Source: Yoonia sp. I 8.24 (GTDB lineage: Bacteria; Pseudomonadota; Alphaproteobacteria; Rhodobacterales; Rhodobacteraceae). Taken from it: DNA of 64,000 nt. This document shows, in pieces, positions 16,792 to 25,586 of the stretch. Location of the stretch: positions 124,001-188,000 of the forward strand of contig NZ_JACXGQ010000006.1 in NCBI RefSeq assembly GCF_022096995.1, given 5' to 3'. Position numbers and translations under genes: made by a program. How positions within the stretch are numbered: the first letter of the stretch is position 1; each line of letters opens with the position of its first letter. The notes under the pieces were generated by a model that worked only from the letters and a program-made list of their open reading frames with translations, made no database searches and had not been told where the DNA came from.

Positions 16792-17699
16792 ATGCAAAAT
16801 GGCGTCCGTCGCTCGCCTTTGTGTTGGGCGGGCCATTGGCCGCAGTATTTTTTTTGCCGTTGATTGGCATTGGCTATTTTCGGATTGCAGGCGGCGTGCT
16901 TGGCTGGGCCGAAACCGCATGGATGATTGGGTGGATGGCCTTTGCGGCGACCGCCATTTTAGGGTTTCTTTTGTGGCGGCTGGTGCTACGCCCTGTGCGC
17001 GCGATCACCGATTACGCACGAGCTGAAGGGGCCGCAGATGTCCCCGTACATTTTGGGACGCCTGAGTTCTCTCAATTGGGTCAATCCGTCATTGCGATGA
17101 CACAGACCTTACAAGGGCGCGAGGCGGTGTTGCGGTCTTATGCAGATCACGTCACGCATGAATTCAAGTCGCCGTTGACGGTGGTGCGCGGCGCGGCGGA
17201 ACTGCTGGACGATCCGGCCCTTGCCCCTGCAGACAGGGCGAAGATGCTCGGTAATATCGTGGCTGCCGTCGACCGGATGCAGGCTTTGCTTGATGGGCAG
17301 CGTGCGCTCGCCCAAGCGCAAGACCCGATGCCGCGTGGCAGTTGTCGCCTGTCTGACGTGGTTGCGGGGCGCGGTGTGGTCGTCACACAAGATGCACAGG
17401 TTCCCTTTTCGGCAGAGCTGCTCGCAGTGGTGATGACCCATCTCATCGGCAACGCCCATGCACATGGCGCGACGCAGATAGATATCGCTGCTGGCCCTGA
17501 TCAAATCAGGGTCAGCGACAATGGGCCAGGTATTTCGCAAGGCAATCGGAGCCGCATATTTGACCCGTTTTTTACCACGCGTCGCGATGATGGCGGGACA
17601 GGCATGGGGTTGGCGATTGTGCGGCGGATGCTGGAAACGCAGGGGGCTGAAATTACGCTATGCGCGGGGACTGGTGCGGTGTTTGAGATCACCTATTGA
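16776..17699 (+). CDS. Two-component sensor histidine kinase
   Basis: A 307-residue inner-membrane kinase partnered with the overlapping response regulator. Two membrane helices (about 14-36 and 48-70) flank a very short extracytoplasmic loop, so it probably senses a membrane or cytoplasmic signal. A HAMP-like stretch leads to the H-box 'HVTHEFKSPLT' with phosphorylated His128. The ATPase domain shows the N-box 'HLIGNAHAHG', 'VSDNGPGIS', 'FDPFFTTR' and 'GTGMGLAIV'. The N-box is slightly short. It ends 24 bp before the convergent puuD gene. Confidence 0.9.
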   Translation: MSRRVNAKWRPSLAFVLGGPLAAVFFLPLIGIGYFRIAGGVLGWAETAWMIGWMAFAATAILGFLLWRLVLRPVRAITDYARAEGAADVPVHFGTPEFSQLGQSVIAMTQTLQGREAVLRSYADHVTHEFKSPLTVVRGAAELLDDPALAPADRAKMLGNIVAAVDRMQALLDGQRALAQAQDPMPRGSCRLSDVVAGRGVVVTQDAQVPFSAELLAVVMTHLIGNAHAHGATQIDIAAGPDQIRVSDNGPGISQGNRSRIFDPFFTTRRDDGGTGMGLAIVRRMLETQGAEITLCAGTGAVFEITY

Positions 17700-17704
17700 G
17701 GGGC

Positions 17705-17728
17705 AGGTGGATCAAGATCCACCCTACG
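17705..17728 (+). repeat. 24-bp palindromic repeat, copy 1 (puuD stop region)
   Basis: AGGTGGATCAAGATCCACCC followed by TACG. The core is 8-bp arms GGTGGATC/GATCCACC around AA. It covers the puuD stop codon (17724-17726) and the convergent spacer, and may serve as a terminator hairpin there. It is identical over 24 bases to the complement of 54607-54630 inside xdhB. Confidence 0.8.
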
Positions 17729-18944
17729 ATCCCGCGCGATACCACGCGATCAGTGCTTCACGGTCCTCGATTGTGATTTGCGTGATATTAGCAGGCGGCA
17801 TTGCGTGGCTCACACCTGCTTGCAGATAGATTTGGCGCGCGTGTTTGGTGATGTCGCCCGTGGTTTCTAAAAACACGCCTTTGGGCGCGGTTTGCATATT
17901 GCCCCAGAACGGTTCACGCGCGTGGCACATGGAACAGCGGCCAAGCACGATGTCATGCACGTCGTCATAGCCTGCGACGCTTGCAAATCGCTGTTCGTAG
18001 GCCGTGAGATCACGGGCCTCTGCTTCTTCATAGGTGTCATGGCCGCGCTGGGTCGAGAGCCACGCAATGATGATAAACAAGATCACCGTGACCGCCCATG
18101 TCCAGCTTGGTTTACCTTTGCGTGCGTGCATGGAGTTGAAATAGTGGCGGATTGTGACCCCCATCAAAAATACCAATGCAGCGATGATCCACGCGTATTG
18201 TGTGCCAAAAGCCAGCGGGTAATGGTTGGACAGCATTAAGAAGATCACTGGCAGGGTCAGATAGTTGTTATGTGTTGACCGGAGCTTTGCGATTTTGCCG
18301 TATTTGGGGTCTGGCGTGCGCCCGGCTTTTAAGTCGGCGACAACGATCCGCTGGTTGGGCATGATGATCACAAACACATTGGCGGTCATAATCGTCGCGG
18401 TGAATGCCCCCAAATGCAGCAGTGCCGCGCGGCCCGTAAAGATTTGATTATACCCCCAAGACATCGCCACCAGCAGCACAAACAGCAGCACCATCAGCGC
18501 GGTCGGTGTGTTCCCAAGTGGTGATTTGCACAGGTAATCATAAATCACCCATCCCGCGGCTAGGGACGCGGCCGAGATAAACACAGCCTGCCAGACGGCA
18601 AGGTCAGCCTTGGCCGGATCGATGAGGTATAGCTCGGCCCCAACCCAATAGACGACGGCCAGCATCGCGGCCCCGGACAGCCAAGTCGCGTAGCTTTCCC
18701 ATTTGAACCATGTCAGGTGTTCTGGCATCTCGGTGGGGGCGACCAGATACTTTTGGATGTGATAAAACCCGCCCCCATGGACCTGCCATTCTTCGCCATC
18801 AGCAGCGCCGTCGATATCGCGGTTCAAGGACAGATCAAGCGCGATGAAATAGAAGCTTGACCCGATCCAAGCAATTGCCGTGATCACATGTAGCCAGCGC
18901 ACGGCAAAGGCCAGCCAGTCCCAAAGAATAGCGATATCGTACAT
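17724..18944 (-). CDS. puuD: Urate hydroxylase PuuD (membrane urate oxidase with cytochrome c domain)
   Basis: Oxidises urate to 5-hydroxyisourate. The 406 residues contain about eight membrane helices, beginning 'MYDIAILWDWLAFAVRWLHVI', with the family stretches 'AWIGSSFYFIALD', 'QVHGGGFYHIQKY' and 'HLTWFKWESYATW'. The C-terminus is a cytochrome c domain with heme motif 'CSMCH' near 335, so electrons likely pass to the respiratory chain rather than to H2O2. Start at 18944 with GAGGGA upstream; the longer frame to 19013 overlaps the divergent regulator's promoter. It is divergent from a LysR gene. Confidence 0.92.
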   Translation of the reverse strand: MYDIAILWDWLAFAVRWLHVITAIAWIGSSFYFIALDLSLNRDIDGAADGEEWQVHGGGFYHIQKYLVAPTEMPEHLTWFKWESYATWLSGAAMLAVVYWVGAELYLIDPAKADLAVWQAVFISAASLAAGWVIYDYLCKSPLGNTPTALMVLLFVLLVAMSWGYNQIFTGRAALLHLGAFTATIMTANVFVIIMPNQRIVVADLKAGRTPDPKYGKIAKLRSTHNNYLTLPVIFLMLSNHYPLAFGTQYAWIIAALVFLMGVTIRHYFNSMHARKGKPSWTWAVTVILFIIIAWLSTQRGHDTYEEAEARDLTAYEQRFASVAGYDDVHDIVLGRCSMCHAREPFWGNMQTAPKGVFLETTGDITKHARQIYLQAGVSHAMPPANITQITIEDREALIAWYRAGS

Positions 18945-19036
18945 GCGTGGTCCCTCGTTTTTTGGGCAGTCTAGCCAAACCGTTGGCTTTCTTGTATTCC
19001 CTGATACTGCCAAGCTCTATCAAAAATTGCAGAATA
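18945..19036. promoter_or_regulatory. Divergent promoter region puuD / lysR
   Basis: A 92-bp spacer between divergent starts, the usual place for a LysR regulator to bind and control both itself and its target. I do not see one outstanding T-N11-A palindrome, so no exact operator is called. Confidence 0.4.
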
Positions 19037-19957
19037 ATGTCCTATCTTGAGAATATCCGAACTTTTGTGCGTGTCTATGAACTGGGGTCGATGTCGGCTG
19101 CGGGGCGTGACTTACGGATTTCGCCTGCGGTGACCTCTGCGCGGATTTCGCAGTTGGAGGATCACCTGTCTGTGCGCCTGTTTCAGCGGACCACGCGCAG
19201 CCTAACCCCAACAGCACAGGGCAAGGCGTTCTACGGTGGTGCCTGTTCGGTGTTGGATGCGGTTGCCTATGCCGAAGCGCAAGTGTCTGATTTGACCGAA
19301 AACCCAAAAGGATTGTTGCATGTTGCCGCACCTTTGGGCGTCGGACGCCGTTTGATTGCGCCACATGTGCCTGAATTCACCGCGCAGTATCCGCTGATTG
19401 ACGTGCGTTTGCGGATGACAGATCGCACCGTAGACATGACCGCCGAAGGGTTGGATCTTGCGTTTCATTTGGGCCAAGCAGCCGATAGCAATCTGCGCCA
19501 ACGCAAGATTGCGGATGTCGCGCGGGTTTTGGTGGCATCGCCCGCCTATATCGCGGCGCGCGGTCACCCTGCCGATGGCGTGGCTTTGGTGAATGACAAA
19601 CATGACTGTCTAAATCTGCGGTTCCCCGGTGCGCCAGAATTTCAATGGCAATTACAGACAGAAAACGGGCCAGAACGGTTCCGGATCAGCGGCCGGCTTG
19701 AAAGCGACGATGGCGATGTGCTGACAGATTGGGCGTTGGCCGGGCAGGGGGTTGCGATGAAACCGCTGTTCGAAGTGGCGGAACATCTGGCCTCTGGTGC
19801 TTTGGTTCAGGTCGCGCAGAGCACGCCCCCAGTTCCCGTGCAGATGTCGTGCCACTACACGCATCGCCGCCACCAAGACCCAAAGACCCGGCTGTTCATG
19901 GCGTTTATGACCGACCGGATCGGAGATGTTATACGGGCTGCCGAAGGTCTTTCATAA
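19037..19957 (+). CDS. LysR family transcriptional regulator of urate catabolism (inferred)
   Basis: About 306 residues with an N-terminal winged helix ('MSYLENIRTFVRVYELGSMS', 'ISPAVTSARISQLEDHL', 'VRLFQRTTRSLTPT') and a C-terminal ligand-binding domain. Start at 19037; the frame extends upstream to 18947 but would overlap puuD. It is divergent from puuD and 60 bp upstream of the allantoinase fusion gene. By position it most likely controls urate degradation, with a purine intermediate as effector. That is inferred from neighbours only. Confidence 0.88.
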   Translation: MSYLENIRTFVRVYELGSMSAAGRDLRISPAVTSARISQLEDHLSVRLFQRTTRSLTPTAQGKAFYGGACSVLDAVAYAEAQVSDLTENPKGLLHVAAPLGVGRRLIAPHVPEFTAQYPLIDVRLRMTDRTVDMTAEGLDLAFHLGQAADSNLRQRKIADVARVLVASPAYIAARGHPADGVALVNDKHDCLNLRFPGAPEFQWQLQTENGPERFRISGRLESDDGDVLTDWALAGQGVAMKPLFEVAEHLASGALVQVAQSTPPVPVQMSCHYTHRRHQDPKTRLFMAFMTDRIGDVIRAAEGLS

Positions 19958-20017
19958 ATAATTTGATAAATTTCTGAATTATATCAGATAAACATAGAAA
20001 CGAAGTAGGAGACATCG

Positions 20018-21418
20018 GTGCAAAGATATCCGCGTGACATGATCGGCTATGGGGCGCACCCACCGGCGGCAAACTGGCCGAACGGCGCGCGCGTCGCTGT
20101 GCAAATTGTTTTAAATTACGAAGAGGGCGGCGAAAACAACGTGCTGCACGGCGATGCCGCGTCAGAGGCGTTTTTGTCTGAAATCGTCGGGGCCGCGCAA
20201 TGGCCGGGCCAACGCCATTGGAATATGGAAAGCATCTATGAATACGGCAGCCGCGCCGGGTTCTGGCGGCTACACCGGTTGATGGCTGACTTGCCCGTAA
20301 CTGTTTACGGCGTGGCAACCGCGCTTGCCCGCAGCCCTGAACAGGTCGCGGCGATGAAAGATGCAAATTGGGAAATCGCGAGTCACGGGCTCAAATGGAT
20401 CGAATATAAAGACGCCCCCGAAGACGTTGAACGTGCAGATATGGCCGAGGCGATCCGCCTGCATACCGAAGTTGTCGGTACGCCACCACGTGGTTGGTAC
20501 ACAGGGCGATGTTCTGAAAATACCGTGCGCTTGGCCGCGGAGACCGGGCAATTCGCCTATGTGGCGGATACCTATGCCGATGACGTGCCCTATTGGTCAG
20601 AGTTTGGCAAAACCGACCAGTTGATCGTGCCCTATACGCTTGATGCGAATGATATGCGGTTTGCGACGCCGCAAGGTTTCAATAGCGGGGCGCAGTTCTT
20701 TGACTACCTAAAATCCAGCTTTGATGCGCTTTACCGAGAAGGCGGGCGGATGCTGTCGATTGGGCTGCACTGCCGCCTGATTGGGCGGCCCGGCCGGGTC
20801 GAGGCACTACGCCAATTTATCGAATATGTGCAAGGCCATGATGATGTCTGGTTCGCCACCCGCGAACAGATCGCTGATCATTGGGCTACGCAACACCCGC
20901 ATCAACGGTTTGCGCGCCCGTTCCAGATGGGCCGCGATGAATTTGTGCAGAGCTATGGCAGTGTGTTTGAACATTCGCCTTGGGTTGCAGAACGCGCATT
21001 TGATCTGGAGCTTGGGCCTGCACATGACACAGCGGTCGGGTTGCAGAATGCGATGGCGCGCGCATTCCGATCCGCAAGCCAGGACGAACGGTTGGGCGTT
21101 CTGACTGCGCACCCGGATTTGGCAGGTAAATTGGCTGCGGCCAAACGGCTGACGGCAGAAAGCACAGCCGAGCAAGCCAGCGCAGGGCTGGACGCGTTGA
21201 CCGATGCAGAGCGCGCAGTTTTTGAGACCGGAAACGCGGCCTATACTAAAAAATTTGGATTTCCCTTCATCATCGCTGTCCGGGATCATGACAAAGCGTC
21301 CATATCCGCGGCGATGCAAGAGCGGCTGCACAATGATGAAGAAACCGAATTTGCGCAGGCTTGCTATCAAGTTGAACGGATTGCTCTGCACCGATTGACC
21401 GATATGCTGCCCAGATGA
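20018..21418 (+). CDS. puuE: Allantoinase (PuuE type) / OHCU decarboxylase fusion
   Basis: Two urate-pathway enzymes in one 466-residue chain. Residues 1-300 are a polysaccharide-deacetylase-like PuuE allantoinase ('YPRDMIGYGAHPP', 'WNMESIYEYGSRAGFWR', 'EIASHGLKWI', 'RGWYTGRCSENT'). Residues about 303-466 are 2-oxo-4-hydroxy-4-carboxy-5-ureidoimidazoline decarboxylase ('SVFEHSPWVAERAF', 'LTAHPDLAGKL', 'STAEQASAGLD', 'KKFGFPFIIAVR'). Together they turn OHCU into S-allantoin and then allantoate. The start is GTG with AGGAGA 5 nt upstream. allA overlaps by 4 bp. Separate genes are more usual. Confidence 0.9.
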   Translation: MQRYPRDMIGYGAHPPAANWPNGARVAVQIVLNYEEGGENNVLHGDAASEAFLSEIVGAAQWPGQRHWNMESIYEYGSRAGFWRLHRLMADLPVTVYGVATALARSPEQVAAMKDANWEIASHGLKWIEYKDAPEDVERADMAEAIRLHTEVVGTPPRGWYTGRCSENTVRLAAETGQFAYVADTYADDVPYWSEFGKTDQLIVPYTLDANDMRFATPQGFNSGAQFFDYLKSSFDALYREGGRMLSIGLHCRLIGRPGRVEALRQFIEYVQGHDDVWFATREQIADHWATQHPHQRFARPFQMGRDEFVQSYGSVFEHSPWVAERAFDLELGPAHDTAVGLQNAMARAFRSASQDERLGVLTAHPDLAGKLAAAKRLTAESTAEQASAGLDALTDAERAVFETGNAAYTKKFGFPFIIAVRDHDKASISAAMQERLHNDEETEFAQACYQVERIALHRLTDMLPR

Positions 21419-21888
21419 CCCGTGAAATCATCATATCCCCGCTAACGCAGGCCGCGTTTGCACCTTACGGCGATGTGCTGAATTGCGATGGCGACCCAGA
21501 TAAGATGATTAATGCAGGGCTTTGCGGGCGGTTTCATGACCGGGCGCGGGTCGATGTGACTGACGGAAATGTTGGGATCAGCCTGTTCAGGTCTGAACTG
21601 CGCGCACTGCCCTATCAGCTTGATCTTATCGAACGGCATCCGGCCGGATCGCAGGCGTTTATCCCGATGAGCATGGACCCGTTTTTGGTCATCGTTGCGG
21701 ATGCGGATTTACAGCCACATGCCTTTGTCACCGCCCCCGGAGAGGGCATCAATTTTCATCGCGGGACGTGGCATGGGGTTTTGACGCCGCTGTCCGGCCC
21801 CGGCCTGTTCGCCGTCATCGACCGGATTGGTGTGGGCGCTAACTTAGAGGAACATACATTCGACACGCCTTACAGCGTGAATTTTTAA
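21415..21888 (+). CDS. allA: Ureidoglycolate lyase
   Basis: Splits ureidoglycolate into glyoxylate and urea (EC 4.3.2.3), a late step of allantoate breakdown. The 157-residue cupin-fold protein shows 'LTQAAFAPYGDVL', 'ISLFRS', 'LIERHPAGSQAFIPM' and 'GEGINFHRGTWHGVLTPL'. Its ATG overlaps the preceding TGA (ATGA), so it is coupled to the allantoinase fusion. The enzyme that makes ureidoglycolate from allantoate (allantoicase or AllC) is not in this window. Confidence 0.93.
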   Translation: MTREIIISPLTQAAFAPYGDVLNCDGDPDKMINAGLCGRFHDRARVDVTDGNVGISLFRSELRALPYQLDLIERHPAGSQAFIPMSMDPFLVIVADADLQPHAFVTAPGEGINFHRGTWHGVLTPLSGPGLFAVIDRIGVGANLEEHTFDTPYSVNF

Positions 21889-21933
21889 CGATTGACCGGC
21901 GCTAAGATCGGCAATCCTTCAGGGACAAAAACG

Positions 21934-23244
21934 ATGACAGATACAAATTATTCAGATCCAAATGTGACGCCGCCACTGGCGCAGGCGATCCCGCTTGGAT
22001 TTCAACACGTCTTGGCGATGTTCGCCTCGAACGTGACCCCTTCGATTATTGTTGGCGGCGCAGCCGGGATGGCCTTTGGGTCGCCTGACCTCGTCTACCT
22101 TGTGCAAATGGCGATGCTGTTCGCGGGGATCGCGACACTGTTCCAAACTGTTGGCATGGGCCCAATCGGGTCACGGCTGCCGATCATGCAGGGCACCAGC
22201 TTTGCCTTTGTTGGCGTGTTGGCCGGGATCGCGGCGACCATGGGTATGAGCGTCGCGCTCACCGCCTGTATCATCGGTGGTGTGATCCACTTCTGCCTTG
22301 GCGCCGTTATTCAACATCTACGCTGGTTGTTTCCGCCGCTGATCACCGGCTTGGTGATCTTGTCGATTGGTCTGTACCTCATTCCCGTCGCGATTAAATA
22401 CGCCGCCGGCGGCGCGGCCACATTCCAAATGGAAGCAGAAAGTTTTGGCTCGCTCAAGCACTGGTCCGTTGCGTTGACTGTGATTGTTGTTTCATTGGTG
22501 CTCAAATTTTTCACCAAAGGCGGGCTGTCTAACGCGGCTATTTTGATTGGCCTCTTGGCAGGCTATGCGCTCGCGTTTGTGCTGGGCATGGTGAACTTTG
22601 GTGCCGTAGGCAATGCGGGTTGGATTACGCCAATCAAGCCGCTGCCATATGGGTTTGAATTTAACTTGGGCGCAGTGATTGCTGTTACCCTTGTGTCAAT
22701 CGTCTCTGCGATTGAAACCGTGGGTGACGCCTCTGCCACAGCCAAAGCAGGTGCAGGCCGCGATGCCACAGATGCCGAAATCGCGGGCGCCACTTATGCC
22801 GATGGTTTGGGTACGGCAGTTGCTGGCATCTTTGGCGGTCTGCCAAACACTTCCTTTAGCCAAAATGTTGGCATTGTTGGTATGACCGGGATCATGTCCC
22901 GCCATGTTGTGACAATTGGCGGTCTGGTGTTGATCCTTTGCGGGTTGGTGCCCAAAGTCGGCGCGCTCATTGCGTCTATGCCTTTGCCTGTTTTGGGTGG
23001 TGGTGTGATCGTGATGTTTGGCATGGTTGCAGCGGCCGGTCTGAATGTACTGGCCGAAGAAAAAATGACACGTCGTACGATGATCATCATTGCGGTTTCG
23101 CTGACATTTGGCTTGGGTCTGAACCTTGTGCCAACTGCAGTACAGTACCTGCCTGATACGCTGCGGGTCTTAGCGACATCAGCGGTCGCCCCAGTTGCGC
23201 TATTGTCAATTTTGCTGAACCTTGTCCTGCCGGAAGAAGTCTAG
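21934..23244 (+). CDS. NCS2-family purine (urate/xanthine) permease
   Basis: About 436 residues with around 14 hydrophobic segments, a nucleobase:cation symporter-2 protein. Family stretches: 'PLGFQHVLAMFASNVTPSIIVGGAAG', shown here only in part as 'GFQHVLAMFASNVTP', then 'LPIMQGTSFAFVG', 'SAIETVGDASATA' and 'GLPNTSFSQNVGIV'. The operon (puuE-allA-permease) points to urate or xanthine as cargo. Start ATG 21934 with AGGGA 8 nt upstream is preferred to TTG 21892. A strong terminator follows. Confidence 0.9.
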   Translation: MTDTNYSDPNVTPPLAQAIPLGFQHVLAMFASNVTPSIIVGGAAGMAFGSPDLVYLVQMAMLFAGIATLFQTVGMGPIGSRLPIMQGTSFAFVGVLAGIAATMGMSVALTACIIGGVIHFCLGAVIQHLRWLFPPLITGLVILSIGLYLIPVAIKYAAGGAATFQMEAESFGSLKHWSVALTVIVVSLVLKFFTKGGLSNAAILIGLLAGYALAFVLGMVNFGAVGNAGWITPIKPLPYGFEFNLGAVIAVTLVSIVSAIETVGDASATAKAGAGRDATDAEIAGATYADGLGTAVAGIFGGLPNTSFSQNVGIVGMTGIMSRHVVTIGGLVLILCGLVPKVGALIASMPLPVLGGGVIVMFGMVAAAGLNVLAEEKMTRRTMIIIAVSLTFGLGLNLVPTAVQYLPDTLRVLATSAVAPVALLSILLNLVLPEEV

Positions 23245-23267
23245 CAGGCCACATTGATCTATTCGGT

Positions 23268-23301
23268 AAGGCCTCGTGCGTTGCGCGGGGCCTTTTTGTT
23301 T
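23268..23301 (+). terminator. Rho-independent terminator after purine permease
   Basis: AAGGCC at 23268-23273 pairs with GGCCTTT near 23289, around an imperfect GC-rich loop, followed by TTTTTGTTT. It ends the urate operon. Confidence 0.75.
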
Positions 23302-23339
23302 GTAAAGCTGCAGATGTCATCCCAAAGCAAGGTAAACGC

Positions 23340-23723
23340 ATGATTGATCATTCAGGAATAAGTGTTTCGAATTTCGATTTGGCGGCAGCGTTTTACGAAC
23401 GCGCATTGGCACCTTTAGGTGCGTCGCTTCTTTATATGGTCCCGTCGGAACACACGGATGGGGTCAAGGTTGGTGGGTTCGGCAAAGACCGCCCCCGTTT
23501 CTGGCTAAGCGAAGGGGCGGCACAAACCCCGCCGCTACACTTCGCCTTTACTGCTGAAACCCGCGCAGAGGTCGATGCATTCTACGCTGCGGCAATCGCA
23601 GCTGGCGGCAAAGACAACGGAAAACCGGGACTACGCCCGCATTATCACGACAACTATTATGGTGCCTTTGTTTTAGATCCAGACGGCAACAATATCGAAG
23701 CTGTGTGTCATAAGCCAGCGTAG
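23340..23723 (+). CDS. VOC family (glyoxalase/bleomycin-resistance fold) protein
   Basis: A 127-residue single-domain vicinal-oxygen-chelate protein, starting 'MIDHSGISVSNFDLAAAFYE' and ending with the typical 'YYGAFVLDPDGNNIEAVCHKP' strand. The metal-ligand His near the N-terminus (HSG) and the Glu in 'NIEAVCH' are kept. Substrate unknown; small VOC proteins range from lyases to resistance proteins. Stand-alone gene after the urate operon. Confidence 0.88.
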   Translation: MIDHSGISVSNFDLAAAFYERALAPLGASLLYMVPSEHTDGVKVGGFGKDRPRFWLSEGAAQTPPLHFAFTAETRAEVDAFYAAAIAAGGKDNGKPGLRPHYHDNYYGAFVLDPDGNNIEAVCHKPA

Positions 23724-23754
23724 AGGGCTTTGCGGCTCCGAGGGCGAGGTTACA

Positions 23755-24519
23755 TTACGTAGGTTTTCTGCGGCCCAAAGCCAATTGCCCAAATGCCACT
23801 ACAAGCAAGAAAAACGTGGTCGCCAAACCTCCGGCGACCCTTAAAATCAGAGTTTGAAGTGACAGGGTTACAAAGATTTTGTCATGCGTGATCTCAACCG
23901 TATCGATCGCGAGCGCGGCCAATGTGAGTGCGCCACCTGCCCGCTGAAGATTGTAAACCGGGAAGGTGCCTAAAAACGTATCCAGCGCCGCCAATGCGTC
24001 GGCCTCCATCTCTGTCTCGATGTAATTTCTGCGGCGTTCTATAGCAGCAATTCGCTCGGGGTCACCGCTTTCGTTGGCCTCTTCGGTTTCGCGACGCAAT
24101 ATCCCGTCAAGCGTTGCGCGAACATCTGATACCGTTTCCGTACTGTTTTCTGACAGCTCAAACTGAATGTGGTCACGCTTTAGGTCCGTAAGATAGAACT
24201 TCCCGCGCTCGTAGCGCACAGCAGAGTTAACCTGAGCGCTGCCGATGCCTTCGAGTGTAAATCCACGGGCTTCAAATTGCGCGTGCAACTGGATTTGGCC
24301 GTTGTCGGTAAGGTAAACCTTTGCTTCATGAACTGTCACCGTGGTCGCTAAACTGTCGACTTCATATGGAATGTTTTCTTTGAGGGCTTGGTCAATTTGG
24401 TCTGGCGAAATCTCGATGACTTTCGATGGCCCAAATATATATGCCAAGAATAAGACCAAGAAGAGTCCCAGTGAAGCGCGTATAACTATTTTGCGAAGCA
24501 TCTTTTGCTCAATCATCAT
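23755..24519 (-). CDS. DUF1439-like membrane-anchored protein
   Basis: About 254 residues with an N-terminal membrane anchor ('RASLGLFLVLFLAYIFG'), a beta-rich extracytoplasmic domain and a C-terminal membrane helix ('GGLATTFFLLVVAFGQLAL'). The order 'ISPDQIDQALKE', then 'VYLTDN' and 'FPVYNLQ', with a final 'VEITHDKIFVTLS', resembles the DUF1439/YceB lipoprotein family, but here a membrane anchor replaces the lipid. The match is by eye and uncertain. Start is ambiguous between 24519, 24516 and 24501. It lies divergent to phnC with no obvious link. Confidence 0.6.
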   Translation of the reverse strand: MMIEQKMLRKIVIRASLGLFLVLFLAYIFGPSKVIEISPDQIDQALKENIPYEVDSLATTVTVHEAKVYLTDNGQIQLHAQFEARGFTLEGIGSAQVNSAVRYERGKFYLTDLKRDHIQFELSENSTETVSDVRATLDGILRRETEEANESGDPERIAAIERRRNYIETEMEADALAALDTFLGTFPVYNLQRAGGALTLAALAIDTVEITHDKIFVTLSLQTLILRVAGGLATTFFLLVVAFGQLALGRRKPT

Positions 24520-24702
24520 TTGCTTTTGCAGGAATGCTATCGGTTGCGTGTTGTGTCTACCATAGGCGGCTAGAATAGCTAGCGAGTGTGGCTGCACTGT
24601 TCCTAACCGCGGTTTTGCCCGCCCCGTTACAAAACTTTCACTAATTCTTAACAAATCTGCAAAGCGGCAGGTTCACACAGCCCAAGACTTTGGAGAGCCT
24701 TG

Positions 24703-25524
24703 ATGCTGCAAATTGAAAACCTGACGAAGGCCTTTGGCCAAAATAAAGCCGTGGATACGGCTAATATCGTCGTTGATAAGCCCGCAATGATCGGAATTAT
24801 CGGGCGATCCGGCGCTGGGAAATCAACCCTTTTACGCATGTTGAACCGTCTGACAGATGCAACATCTGGCGCCATTATGTTTGATGGTCAGGACGTGACG
24901 CAGTTGCGTGGTTCCGCCAAGCGCAATTGGCAATCGCAATGTGCGATGATCTTTCAGCAGTTTAATCTGGTGCCGCGTATGGATGTTGTATCCAACGTAT
25001 TGCACGGCACGTTGAACCGGCGCTCCACCTTTACCACGATGTTTAACCTTTACCCGACCGAAGATATCCATCGTGCGATTGAAATCCTTGATCGGCTTGG
25101 CATTGCCGAACACGCGCCCAAGCGCGCAGAGGCCCTATCGGGTGGGCAGCAGCAGCGTGTCGCCATTGCGCGTGCCCTGATGCAGGACCCCAAAATCATT
25201 CTGGCGGATGAGCCGATTGCCTCGCTTGATCCGATGAATGCGCAGGTGGTGATGCAATCGTTGCGTGACATTCATGAACAAGACGGCCGTATGGTCATCG
25301 CCAATTTGCACACGCTTGATACCGCGCGCCGCTATTGCGACCGGGTGATCGGGATGCATGCAGGCCGGATCGTGTTTGATGGCACGCCAGATCAGCTCAC
25401 CACTGGTGCCGCTCGCGACATTTACGGCGCGGATGAGACATTCTCGGAGGCGGCGACATCAACGCAGATCGAGACACTGAACGAAGAAGTCGCAAAGCTC
25501 GCGGATATCGCTGAAAGCGTCTGA
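24703..25524 (+). CDS. phnC: Phosphonate ABC transporter ATP-binding protein
   Basis: Powers uptake of phosphonates by the PhnCDE importer. A 273-residue ABC ATPase: Walker A 'GRSGAGKS' near 37-44, Q-loop '[14 protein letters not shown]' (typical of PhnC), signature 'LSGGQQQR' and Walker B 'IILADEP'. ATG at 24703 with GGAG about 10 nt upstream. First gene of the transport operon. It is followed by a hairpin before phnD, which would let the binding protein be made at a different level. Confidence 0.95.
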   Translation: MLQIENLTKAFGQNKAVDTANIVVDKPAMIGIIGRSGAGKSTLLRMLNRLTDATSGAIMFDGQDVTQLRGSAKRNWQSQCAMIFQQFNLVPRMDVVSNVLHGTLNRRSTFTTMFNLYPTEDIHRAIEILDRLGIAEHAPKRAEALSGGQQQRVAIARALMQDPKIILADEPIASLDPMNAQVVMQSLRDIHEQDGRMVIANLHTLDTARRYCDRVIGMHAGRIVFDGTPDQLTTGAARDIYGADETFSEAATSTQIETLNEEVAKLADIAESV

Positions 25525-25543
25525 TCGTAACTATTAACCCCCC

Positions 25544-25568
25544 AAAGCCCCGGCTGTTCGGGGCGTTT
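25544..25568 (+). terminator. Intercistronic hairpin phnC-phnD
   Basis: GCCCCG (25547-25552) pairs with CGGGGC (25559-25564), flanked by AAA and a short TTT. It looks like a leaky terminator or processing site within the operon. Confidence 0.55.
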
Positions 25569-25586
25569 CACGAAGAGAGAAGACCA

